Positions 8,128-14,739 of a stretch of 22,306 nt of DNA are shown here, in pieces. The stretch is from Planctomycetota bacterium (lineage in GTDB: Bacteria; Planctomycetota; Planctomycetia; Pirellulales; Pirellulaceae), in contig JAJDEH010000303.1 of assembly GCA_029259935.1 (NCBI GenBank), forward strand, positions 1-22,306. The letters run 5' to 3'. Position 1 is the first letter of the stretch. Each line of letters begins with the position of its first letter. The notes beneath the pieces were generated by a model. The model saw only the letters and a program-made list of their open reading frames with translations. It ran no database searches and was not told the origin of the DNA. Position numbers and translations under genes: made by a program.

Positions 8128-8856
8128 CTACGCCGACTTGGTGACGCGTTGCTTGAGTTTTGCCACGACATTTTGAAACTCACCGCGCAGTTCCGAAAAC
8201 TTGGCGACGGTCTTGTCGCCGGGGGCTTTCACATAGTCCAGCATAATTGCTTCGGCCGCGATAAACTCATCGCCGATATCAGCCACGTCGGCGGCAATCT
8301 CGATAGGAATACTGGTCACGCCGTTAGCGTCGCCGTGCAAAAAATCTCCCTGGCTAACCATCAAGCCGCCCACGCGGACCGGCAATCCCAAATGCAGCAT
8401 GTGGCAATAGGCGTGCGAACAAATCGTATTGCCGGTAAAGACGGGAAAACCAATATCCCGCACTTGTTCCAAGTCTCGGCCACCGCCGTTGGTGACCAGT
8501 CCGACAGCTCCGTACGCCTGATAGGTGGAACACATCACTTCGCCGAACACGGCTGCCACCGGCGGATCGTCCATATCTTGAAACACCACGATGGGTGGTC
8601 CGGGCAGCTCCTCGAACAGGGCGATCTGTTTTTCAATGCTGCCATACGCATCGCCGCCCGCGGGGGGCGCGTCGGAGCGAAATCCGGCCGTCGTGGCGAA
8701 GCCGACGATGGGGGGAAAATCCGGGAAGTTGCACTGCACGCGGCCGTCCATGTAGCCCTGGTTTCGCGGGCGAATATCAAATAGCTCGATCACGTTGCAA
8801 ATGGTGGGAGTGTCGAACTCGGCAAGTTTCTGCAGGGTCTGTTCTGAAATCGTCAT
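8128..8856 (-). CDS. RraA family protein (possible HMG/CHA-type aldolase-like)
   Basis: The 242-residue product has the RraA/aldolase-like fold. Visible landmarks are FDTPTICNVIEL at the N-terminus, GDAYGSIEKQ near 67, a GAVGLVTNGGGRDLEQVRDIGFPVF block with the conserved Arg-Asp pair at about 127-128, and GDFLHGDANGVTSIP near 170. In 4-hydroxy-4-methyl-2-oxoglutarate aldolases the Arg-Asp pair helps bind substrate and metal. In E. coli RraA the fold instead inhibits RNase E. Members outside these groups are of unknown activity and the actual reaction here cannot be read from sequence. The ATG at 8856 (MTISEQTLQKLAEF) is chosen because conserved sequence begins there; an in-frame upstream start at 8982 would add 42 residues without family character. 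No clear Shine-Dalgarno precedes it. Confidence 0.85.
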   Translation of the reverse strand: MTISEQTLQKLAEFDTPTICNVIELFDIRPRNQGYMDGRVQCNFPDFPPIVGFATTAGFRSDAPPAGGDAYGSIEKQIALFEELPGPPIVVFQDMDDPPVAAVFGEVMCSTYQAYGAVGLVTNGGGRDLEQVRDIGFPVFTGNTICSHAYCHMLHLGLPVRVGGLMVSQGDFLHGDANGVTSIPIEIAADVADIGDEFIAAEAIMLDYVKAPGDKTVAKFSELRGEFQNVVAKLKQRVTKSA

Positions 8857-9022
8857 GGTGGGTCTATCGTGGATTGAGGTTGGAAAGGAAGACGGACGGC
8901 CATGGATTGGGCCGACTTCTTCGACAATCAGGCAGGACCCTCTAGGATAAGCGTTTCCGCCGGTTGAATCTATCCGCCTCATTTTATGTTGGACCGATCA
9001 CTTGGCAGGCGACCCCCTCTAA

Positions 9023-9043
9023 CTCCCCCTTGGCAAGGGGGAG
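9023..9043. other. Perfect 9-bp stem hairpin between genes
   Basis: CTCCCCCTT and AAGGGGGAG pair perfectly around a 3-base loop. The hairpin begins 28 bp beyond the stop of the minus-strand membrane protein gene and could end its transcript. No T-run follows on either strand, so it is not a textbook intrinsic terminator. It may be a dispersed palindromic repeat instead. Confidence 0.55.
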
Positions 9044-9070
9044 AACTAGGTTCACCTGCGGCTCATCTCC

Positions 9071-10192
9071 TTACTCCTTGGCGGGTGACAGATGGCCGAA
9101 CAACGACTGGCGGACCTCGGGATTGCGGATCTTCCAAATAACTCCGTCGATGAAGTAATGATGGACGTTGATGGCGGCCGAGATCATCGCGAACAGCGCG
9201 AGACCAGGATAGCTCAAGAGCTGTGGGGTCACAAAGACCACGAATCCGACGCCAACCAAACAGATGTAATACAGCACGGCGTGTGCAATCAGGCGCCGCC
9301 GTGAACTCGCGTGTTCGGCCTCGTACTGATTGACTTCGACACGAATCGGAAAGATCAAATACTGCAGGGCGTGAAAGACCTGCAGAAACAGAAAAGCGTA
9401 CGGGTAAATGTCGATCAAGAAATACCAACTGAAGGTCGCCACCCAGGGCAGCCAACAGCGGATCGGAATCGATTTATTGCTTTGTTGGGCCAATTGACGG
9501 AAGCCAACGAGTCCTAGCAGAAACGTCACGACCAGGACCACTCGCCAAGAAGCCAAAGCAAATTCGAACCAGTGAGCCATCGCCGACGAGCTCATGCCGC
9601 GAAGCCCTATTTGCCAATTGATAAACCACAGCACGTGATAAACGAGCAGCGCATGGTAACCGCTGCGAATCAGGCGGCGTTGCCGGTCGGTCATGCGCAG
9701 TCCACCGAGGAACGCGAAAGAGGCGGTCATGCCCCACGATTGTCCCGTGTAGTGCCAGGCGAGCAACAGCGGCGCCAGCGGTTCAAACACCTGCAACACG
9801 CGTGGATTAACCCAAGTTCGCGATTCACTCGCCGCCTGCGCGGCCTGGCCGCCTTCCACGCCGACACTTGGACCGGCGGTAAACACGGCATACAAAATGA
9901 TACCCACAAAAAGAATTGGCAGTCCATAGGAAACAATCGGATGCTTGGCCGCGTTTTGCGGCTTGCGATACAAGATCCGATACGAGGCCATGAAGTGCGG
10001 CCAGTTGATCAGAATGCTGGTGATTAGAAAGTCTTGCGCAACGAACTCATACCGCTGGTCCTCGGGGCGCGACCAGGCGTACAGCAGAACCAATGGAACG
10101 ACCAGCAACGAGATGCCGCCGCAGCACAGTGTGTCGACCAGCGGCGTGATCATCGCTGGTGGGTGGGCGATCGGTTTCGGACCAGCCGTCAA
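9071..10192 (-). CDS. Multi-pass membrane protein of unknown function
   Basis: I do not recognise a named family. The 373-residue product has about eight to nine hydrophobic segments. Some have conserved-looking polar motifs: INWPHFMASYRILYR near 63, AWHYTGQSWGM near 145, and a C-terminal block NVHHYFIDGVIWKIRNPEVRQSLF near 341. The repeated histidines at membrane edges could bind a metal or cofactor, but this is inference. Translation probably starts at TTG 10192: GGAG lies eight bases upstream, and an alternative ATG at 10153 has no such signal. The gene follows the protease-fusion gene by 80 bp on the same strand and could share its transcript. Confidence 0.75.
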   Translation of the reverse strand: MTAGPKPIAHPPAMITPLVDTLCCGGISLLVVPLVLLYAWSRPEDQRYEFVAQDFLITSILINWPHFMASYRILYRKPQNAAKHPIVSYGLPILFVGIILYAVFTAGPSVGVEGGQAAQAASESRTWVNPRVLQVFEPLAPLLLAWHYTGQSWGMTASFAFLGGLRMTDRQRRLIRSGYHALLVYHVLWFINWQIGLRGMSSSAMAHWFEFALASWRVVLVVTFLLGLVGFRQLAQQSNKSIPIRCWLPWVATFSWYFLIDIYPYAFLFLQVFHALQYLIFPIRVEVNQYEAEHASSRRRLIAHAVLYYICLVGVGFVVFVTPQLLSYPGLALFAMISAAINVHHYFIDGVIWKIRNPEVRQSLFGHLSPAKE

Positions 10193-10272
10193 CTTGAAGA
10201 CTCCGGTTTGAAAAGAAAAAGACTGCGTCTTTCAAACGAATACGACATGAACCTGCTACGGACTTGGATGGC

Positions 10273-12549
10273 TTACTGTTCGCCCCTTCGAACGGGCGGG
10301 GAATTCGTGCGGAAGTACTCTCGCGCCTGCCGCAATCCTTCAATATCGATCCCTTCCGGTTCTCTTTCAATGATCCAGTCCAAGTCGGCGACCGCGGCAT
10401 CTCGACGTCCCGTAAGAAACCGCATCTCCGCTCGCATCAGCCGCTCTTGAAATCCTTCCGGTTCGATCGCGACGGCCGCTTCCAGGTAGCGCAAGACCGT
10501 GTCTTCATCCTGTTTCAGTTTGGCGATCTTGCGCAGGTTCAATAACATGCGCATGACAATCTCTTTTTTCGTGGCCGCTCGCAGATCGTCTTCCTCGAGT
10601 ACCCGGCGATAGGCTTCTCGAATGAACCGCTCGGCCTGTTCCCTTTCCATGAGGCGGCCGCCTTCGAAGGCGTCGATCAATTGCCCGTCGCCGTCGGCCT
10701 GGACGTGCTTGACGACAAAGTGGCCCGGCAGTCCCACGCCGACGATCTTTAAGCCGAGGCGGCGGCCCAGTTCCATGTACAACACGGAAAGCGTTATCGG
10801 CAAGCCTTCGCGATCATCCAGCACTTGGTTCATGTAACTGTTGGCTTGGTGGTAGTAGTTGGTTCGGCCGCCATGGAACCCGTTGTCGACAAAAAGGTAT
10901 TTGTTCAATGCGTCACGGATTTTCGTTTCACCCGCTTCCTTGCCCACAGCTTCCCTGACTTCGTCGGCCATGCGGTCGATCTGCCGGAGATACGGTTCGA
11001 TGTCTAGCTCTTCATTATCGAGCCGAGCAATCAGCAGCGCGGCACGCATCAGGTCGGCTTTTTCGCCCAGTTGCATCAGCTTGCCCAGTTCTCGGGCCAC
11101 GCCCTTGACGTGAATGTCGTCGGCGATTCTTTGCAACTCCTTGGCGCGTTGTTGCAGTTCAGCGGCGCGTTGCCGGAGGATTTGTGTGCCAAAGGCGGGC
11201 GTCTCGGCCAGCGGTTCGGCCTGCTTGTCCGTTAGCGTGGCAATGCCGGGCAGGGCATCGACGATGCGCTCCAGTTGCTGTTGAGTTTCCGCCGGGATCG
11301 TTGAGGGCGGGATTTGTTTGGCCACGCGAAAACCCTTGAATTCGGCCACCGTTTGCCGGAACTTGGCCAAACCCACTTTGCCCGTCGGAAGCACGCGATC
11401 GTTCGACTCGACGACCAATTGGTCGTTGACGTAGCACAGCGTTTTCTCTTTCTCGAAACGAACTTTGAGATGATTCCATTGGCCTGGGCGATAGTGAGCG
11501 GATTTCAAGTTATTGAGCACTTGCCATTGAAAGACCGTCGGCCCTTCAAACCGGCTGAGCCGCAGATTACCGTTGGAGGGATAGAATCCGTAATGCTTGT
11601 CGCCTCCGTCGGAATGGAAAACCAATCCCGCCGCGCCCGCTTCGTCATCGAGCCGAACTTGCACCGCCATTTCGAACGGCAATTCGGGCAAGTCGGTTTG
11701 CGAAATGCACAGCGTGCGTCGGCCCACCGGATCGTCCCCGGTCCCGCTGGCCACGATGCGGCCCGCGCGCCGTTGCCATTTGCCGCCAAACATCGGCGTC
11801 CATTCGCGCGGGTCGAGCGCGCCGATCGTCAGCCACCGAGACATGGAGATCGGATTTGGTTTGTCGATCAAGGGCCGCAATTGATTGATTTCGCCAGCGA
11901 ATCCCAGATTGTCGGTGACGAGTGACTTCATGGTGACGATTCCGATGACTCGGCCTTCCGCGTCCAGCACGGGACTGCCACTGTTGCCCGGCTCGATCGG
12001 CGCGGCAAGCTGCAGCATCCGGCGGCCATCGATTTCACGGCGGCTTGAAATCACGCCGCTCACGACACTGTGTTTCAATCCCTGAGGGTTGCCCACGATG
12101 ACGAAGGGTTGGCCTTGCCGAACTTTGTCCGAGTCACCCAATGGCAGCACCGGCAAGTCGGCGGCATCCACCTTGATAATCGCCATATCAAGCCGCCGGT
12201 CCGACGCGTGAACGGACTGCACTTCGAAGGCCCGTTCGTCAGCGGTTTCAACCTTTATGGGGCGGGCTTCGCCCAACACGTGCATATTCGTGGCAATCAG
12301 TCCGTCGGCGGAGATAATAAAACCGGTCCCCTTGCCGAGCGTCTTTCCGTTACGGCCGGCGAACGAGACCTGCACAATGGAATTACGCACTTTCTCAACA
12401 AGATCTTCGACGGCAATCGGCGCATGATTTTGAGGGGCCGTTTTTTCGTTGCCCGTCGGCTCGTCGGCCACCGCCACAATGGACACCGCCACAATGGACG
12501 AAATCAACGGCAGAAGAGAAGCAAGGCAGACAATATTCTTTCGCAACAT
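10273..12549 (-). CDS. Secreted HtrA-like serine protease fused to LamG-like, SirB1-like and TPR domains
   Basis: A 758-residue exported protein. After a signal peptide (about 1-29) comes a trypsin-like HtrA-type domain (about 45-235) with all catalytic residues: His90 in ATNMHVL, Asp121 in RRLDMAIIKV and Ser190 in EPGNSGSPV. No PDZ domain follows. Instead, about 240-412 looks like a concanavalin/LamG or DUF1080-type beta-sandwich (DPREWTPMFGGKW, GLVFHSDGGDKHYGFY, WNHLKVRFE). A helical linker rich in Gln/Glu follows. Next comes a SirB1/transglutaminase-like-2 domain (about 510-640: ALNKYLF, GFHGGRTNYYH, SVLYMELGRRLGLKIVGVGLPGHF), and last TPR-like helices (about 660-740). ATG 12549 has GGAG five bases upstream; an in-frame start at 12648 would only add residues before the signal peptide. 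Substrates unknown; it probably acts outside the cytoplasmic membrane. Confidence 0.88.
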   Translation of the reverse strand: MLRKNIVCLASLLPLISSIVAVSIVAVADEPTGNEKTAPQNHAPIAVEDLVEKVRNSIVQVSFAGRNGKTLGKGTGFIISADGLIATNMHVLGEARPIKVETADERAFEVQSVHASDRRLDMAIIKVDAADLPVLPLGDSDKVRQGQPFVIVGNPQGLKHSVVSGVISSRREIDGRRMLQLAAPIEPGNSGSPVLDAEGRVIGIVTMKSLVTDNLGFAGEINQLRPLIDKPNPISMSRWLTIGALDPREWTPMFGGKWQRRAGRIVASGTGDDPVGRRTLCISQTDLPELPFEMAVQVRLDDEAGAAGLVFHSDGGDKHYGFYPSNGNLRLSRFEGPTVFQWQVLNNLKSAHYRPGQWNHLKVRFEKEKTLCYVNDQLVVESNDRVLPTGKVGLAKFRQTVAEFKGFRVAKQIPPSTIPAETQQQLERIVDALPGIATLTDKQAEPLAETPAFGTQILRQRAAELQQRAKELQRIADDIHVKGVARELGKLMQLGEKADLMRAALLIARLDNEELDIEPYLRQIDRMADEVREAVGKEAGETKIRDALNKYLFVDNGFHGGRTNYYHQANSYMNQVLDDREGLPITLSVLYMELGRRLGLKIVGVGLPGHFVVKHVQADGDGQLIDAFEGGRLMEREQAERFIREAYRRVLEEDDLRAATKKEIVMRMLLNLRKIAKLKQDEDTVLRYLEAAVAIEPEGFQERLMRAEMRFLTGRRDAAVADLDWIIEREPEGIDIEGLRQAREYFRTNSPPVRRGEQ
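12469..12498. repeat. 15-bp perfect tandem duplication in the protease signal peptide
   Basis: CACCGCCACAATGGA occurs twice in direct succession (12469-12483 and 12484-12498). On the coding strand it repeats a five-residue hydrophobic unit (SIVAV twice), lengthening the signal peptide core without shifting the frame. Confidence 0.9.
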
Positions 12550-12869
12550 AGCGGCTCCAATACAGCACGTCGTTGAAAGCACGTCGATTCGTGAATACTC
12601 GGGCTGAGTGCTAGTTTGTATTGTAATGAACCGCAACGGGCCCGTCATGAGTTGCGAAAGCCTACGCTAAAGCGGCATATCCGATACTAAATTCGAAATC
12701 CGAATGTCGAAATCCGAAACAAATTCAAAACCTGAATACGAAATGTTCGAAACGTAGAATTTAGCGGTTTCTGTCAGTTGAGCATTTGAAATTCGACCTT
12801 GTTTCGGATTTCGACATTCGGATTTGACCAACATGTGCGCACACCGGGCAGATTCTACAACACAAGCCT
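12550..12869. other. Intergenic stretch without a gene
   Basis: No credible coding region is present; the possible minus-strand reading frame across it is translated repeat. The left part (12550-12660) should hold the promoter and leader of the protease gene, but I see no convincing -35/-10 pair. The AT-richer middle holds the inverted repeat at 12696-12825. Confidence 0.7.
12696..12825. repeat. Perfect 27-bp inverted repeat with 76-bp spacer
   Basis: The arms at 12696-12722 and 12799-12825 are exact reverse complements. The left arm region contains a further short direct repeat: TCGAAATCCGAA at 12694-12705 and again at 12708-12719. Base composition is clearly more AT-rich than the flanking genes. 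The ATTCGGATTTCGAAATTC style matches intergenic repeats I recall from planctomycete genomes. It could form a long stem in DNA or RNA between the protease gene and the ricT-like operon, whose last gene ends 44 bp away. No transposase-like sequence lies inside. Confidence 0.85.
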
Positions 12870-13094
12870 CTAGCGCCCGAACATGGCCACCATCAACAGG
12901 TAAACCAGCCAACCGGTTACCAAAACTCCACTTAGGACGAGCATCGTCAGATTCGGGCGGTGTGGATTCGGTTCAATCGCCGGTTGCTCGGTGGAGTCGG
13001 CGACCGAGTCGGAAAGCGGCTTTTTCGATGCATCGCGATGAGCCGACTTGCGCCGCGCTGCCTCCGTGCGTGATCGGCGTTTCGTTTTGGCCAT
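12870..13094 (-). CDS. Small tail-anchored membrane protein
   Basis: This 74-residue protein has a strongly basic N-terminal third (MAKTKRRSRTEAARRKSAHR) and an acidic, proline-containing middle. A single C-terminal hydrophobic helix (about 50-72, MLVLSGVLVTGWLVYLLMVA) ends almost at the C-terminus. That layout suggests a tail-anchored protein with a nucleic-acid- or ribosome-contacting cytoplasmic part, which is inference. Its ATG follows the TAG of the upstream gene after three bases, so translation is likely coupled; GAGG lies about eleven bases upstream within the previous gene. Third gene of the ricT-like operon. No family recognised. Confidence 0.7.
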   Translation of the reverse strand: MAKTKRRSRTEAARRKSAHRDASKKPLSDSVADSTEQPAIEPNPHRPNLTMLVLSGVLVTGWLVYLLMVAMFGR

Positions 13095-13097
13095 CGG

Positions 13098-13535
13098 CTA
13101 GTCGCCCTCGCTGGGCATGGTGATCTTGAATTGGTCGCGAAAAGCCTCTTCAAAATCGTAAGCCCCGTCGAAATCTTGGCGACGATCCGAGTCCGACTTT
13201 TTCATCCAGCCGATGCGGATCAGATTGTAAACAATTTCGCCAAAGTCGCCGGTCGCGTGCATACCCCAGGTGTTGAGCACGTCCTTGGCCATGAAGCCGT
13301 ATTGCTGGACGGCATATTGTCGAATCGCTTCGCACAGTTGCTGGCCGGTTACATGACGTTCGGGACGGTCTTCTTCCGATTCTTCCTCGGGATCCAATTC
13401 CTCGACCGTCGCTTCGCCCATCCGCAGATCTTCCTGAGCATAGCCTAGCGCTTCACGGACGAACTGATACGCCTCGATGGGATATCGAGTATCGTCGCGG
13501 AGCAATTTGAACATCGGGTGAGGGTCTTCGGACAT
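13098..13535 (-). CDS. Minf_1886 family protein (Planctomycetes/Verrucomicrobia-restricted)
   Basis: The 145-residue soluble protein matches my recollection of the Minf_1886 family, a conserved set found mainly in Planctomycetes and Verrucomicrobia and of unknown function. Recognisable parts are YPIEAYQFVREALGYAQ near 18-32, an acidic variable loop at about 44-60, HVTGQQLCEAIRQYAVQQYGFMAKDVLNTWGM near 61-92, and TGDFGEIVYNLIRIGWMKKS near 94-113. The C-terminal segment (YDFEEAFRDQFKI) closes the domain. The gene begins 32 bp after the ricT-like gene and is followed after three bases by the small tail-anchored gene, so the three almost surely share one transcript. Confidence 0.85.
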   Translation of the reverse strand: MSEDPHPMFKLLRDDTRYPIEAYQFVREALGYAQEDLRMGEATVEELDPEEESEEDRPERHVTGQQLCEAIRQYAVQQYGFMAKDVLNTWGMHATGDFGEIVYNLIRIGWMKKSDSDRRQDFDGAYDFEEAFRDQFKITMPSEGD

Positions 13536-13567
13536 GTCGCCTGTTCGTCGCGGTTAGCTGTTAGCGT

Positions 13568-14419
13568 TTAGCTTTTCTCTTCGCCATCCTGGCTTGAGTC
13601 GTTCTTTCCATTTCGCTTGATGACGGTCAGCACTTCACTCGCATCGATCAACATGCGGCGACGGTCTTCCGTTTCCACCAACAGTTGCTGAGCGAGTATT
13701 TCTTGACCCAGAATTCGCGCCCGCCCGTTCTGTGTGACAATATCCGCCCCGATCGGCGGCAGTTCCTTGTGCAACTCTTCGTAGGTATCGTATTCATATC
13801 GCAGGCAGCATTTCAAGCGGCCACAGCGGCCCGAAATTTTCGTGGGGTCCAGCGTCGCTTTTTGAATCTTGGCCATTTTCATGGACACGGGCGGCATTTG
13901 GCTCAGGTGCGTGTTGCAACAAACCGGCTTGCCGCAATCGCCATAATCGGCAAGCAGTTTCGCTTCGTCCCGCACGCCGATCTGCCGCATCTCGATGCGC
14001 GTTTGAAATTCCGACGCTAGCACCTTGACCAGTTCGCGGAAGTCGACGCGTTGCTCGGCCAGGTAGTACACAATCACCCGCTCGCCGCCGAACAGATGTT
14101 CGACGTCGATGAGTTGCATGTCCAACTTAGTCTCGGCGACCTTTTGCCGGCAGACATCAAACTCTTCGCGTTCCTTCGTCTTCATGTGCGAAAGTTCGTT
14201 TTGGTCCTGCGTCGTCATCCCGCGCAGAATCTGCCCTTGGGTGGGGTCGCTAATATGCCGGACCGCCTCTTCGGTCGCTTCGCAGAGTACTTCCCCCGCT
14301 TCGAGGCCACGATTCGTGCGCGCGATGACCTGCGAACCACGGTCGAATTGGTCACCGCCGCGCGTCGACAACACGCCCAGCGCTCGCATGGCACCATAGC
14401 GTACGACATATTTCGGCAT
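13568..14419 (-). CDS. PSP1 domain protein, RicT/YaaT-like
   Basis: A 283-residue PSP1-domain protein related to Bacillus RicT (YaaT). RicT acts in the RicA-RicF-RicT complex, which carries 4Fe-4S clusters and promotes mRNA maturation with RNase Y. The cysteine signature is present: DYGDCGKPVCC (Cys162, Cys167, Cys168) and GRCGRLKCCLRYEYDTYEEL (Cys199, Cys204, Cys205). The N-terminal part (MPKYVVRYG...LGVLST, RGLEAGEVLCEA) and the VDFRELVKVLASEFQTRIEMRQIG strand-helix also fit. The C-terminus is short and charged. The ATG at 14419 has AGGA six bases upstream. RicA and RicF partners are not visible in the window, so the role in this organism may differ. First gene of a three-gene operon; divergent from the kinase gene. 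Confidence 0.9.
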   Translation of the reverse strand: MPKYVVRYGAMRALGVLSTRGGDQFDRGSQVIARTNRGLEAGEVLCEATEEAVRHISDPTQGQILRGMTTQDQNELSHMKTKEREEFDVCRQKVAETKLDMQLIDVEHLFGGERVIVYYLAEQRVDFRELVKVLASEFQTRIEMRQIGVRDEAKLLADYGDCGKPVCCNTHLSQMPPVSMKMAKIQKATLDPTKISGRCGRLKCCLRYEYDTYEELHKELPPIGADIVTQNGRARILGQEILAQQLLVETEDRRRMLIDASEVLTVIKRNGKNDSSQDGEEKS

Positions 14420-14739
14420 GGATCATCCTGAGAATAAGGGCTCGAAGTCTGCAGTATAGCCATGGCCGTAAGACTACGAAAGTCGAGCAACTACACGACA
14501 TGCCGACAGATTCCGTGGCCAGGCTAACTATCGCCCGCCGAGTGCTTACATTCGAACTCCCCCTTGTCTCAAACGCCCGCCCGCTTCCGTGCCGGCCGGA
14601 CTGCTTCCGCAGCCTTTGTCCCCCGCAATCGTCGCGGAATCCGGCCATGGATTGAAGGTTTGGGGCGGCGTTTCGCCGTGCAGCAATTTGCGTGATGAGT
14701 TACGATAGTCGTTTCGGTAATCCTCCTGAAAGGCATGTG
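14420..14739. other. Divergent intergenic region between the ricT-like operon and the kinase gene
   Basis: About 320 bp with no convincing coding region. It must hold promoters in both directions. On the minus side a TATACT box is visible (see 14453-14458); on the plus side I see no clear promoter. The last 48 bases could be translated as an N-terminal extension of the kinase if its start is the GTG at 14692. Confidence 0.6.
14453..14458 (-). promoter_or_regulatory. Possible -10 box of the ricT-like operon
   Basis: TATACT on the minus strand matches the sigma70 -10 consensus at 5/6. It would place the transcription start about 25-30 bases before the ATG at 14419. The -35 region (TTTCGT at 17 bases) is weak, so support is limited. 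Confidence 0.28.

Noticed and set aside
9023..9043. Intrinsic terminator for the multi-pass membrane protein gene
   Set aside because: The hairpin is strong, but no T-run follows on either strand, so it is kept only as a hairpin of unknown role.
12696..12825. CRISPR array or IS terminal inverted repeats
   Set aside because: There is only one pair of inverted arms, no regular spacers and no transposase between them.
12667..12912. Minus-strand open frame of 81 codons in the intergenic repeat region
   Set aside because: Most of it is translated inverted repeat (SDFDIRISN-type peptide), and it overlaps the end of the tail-anchored gene.
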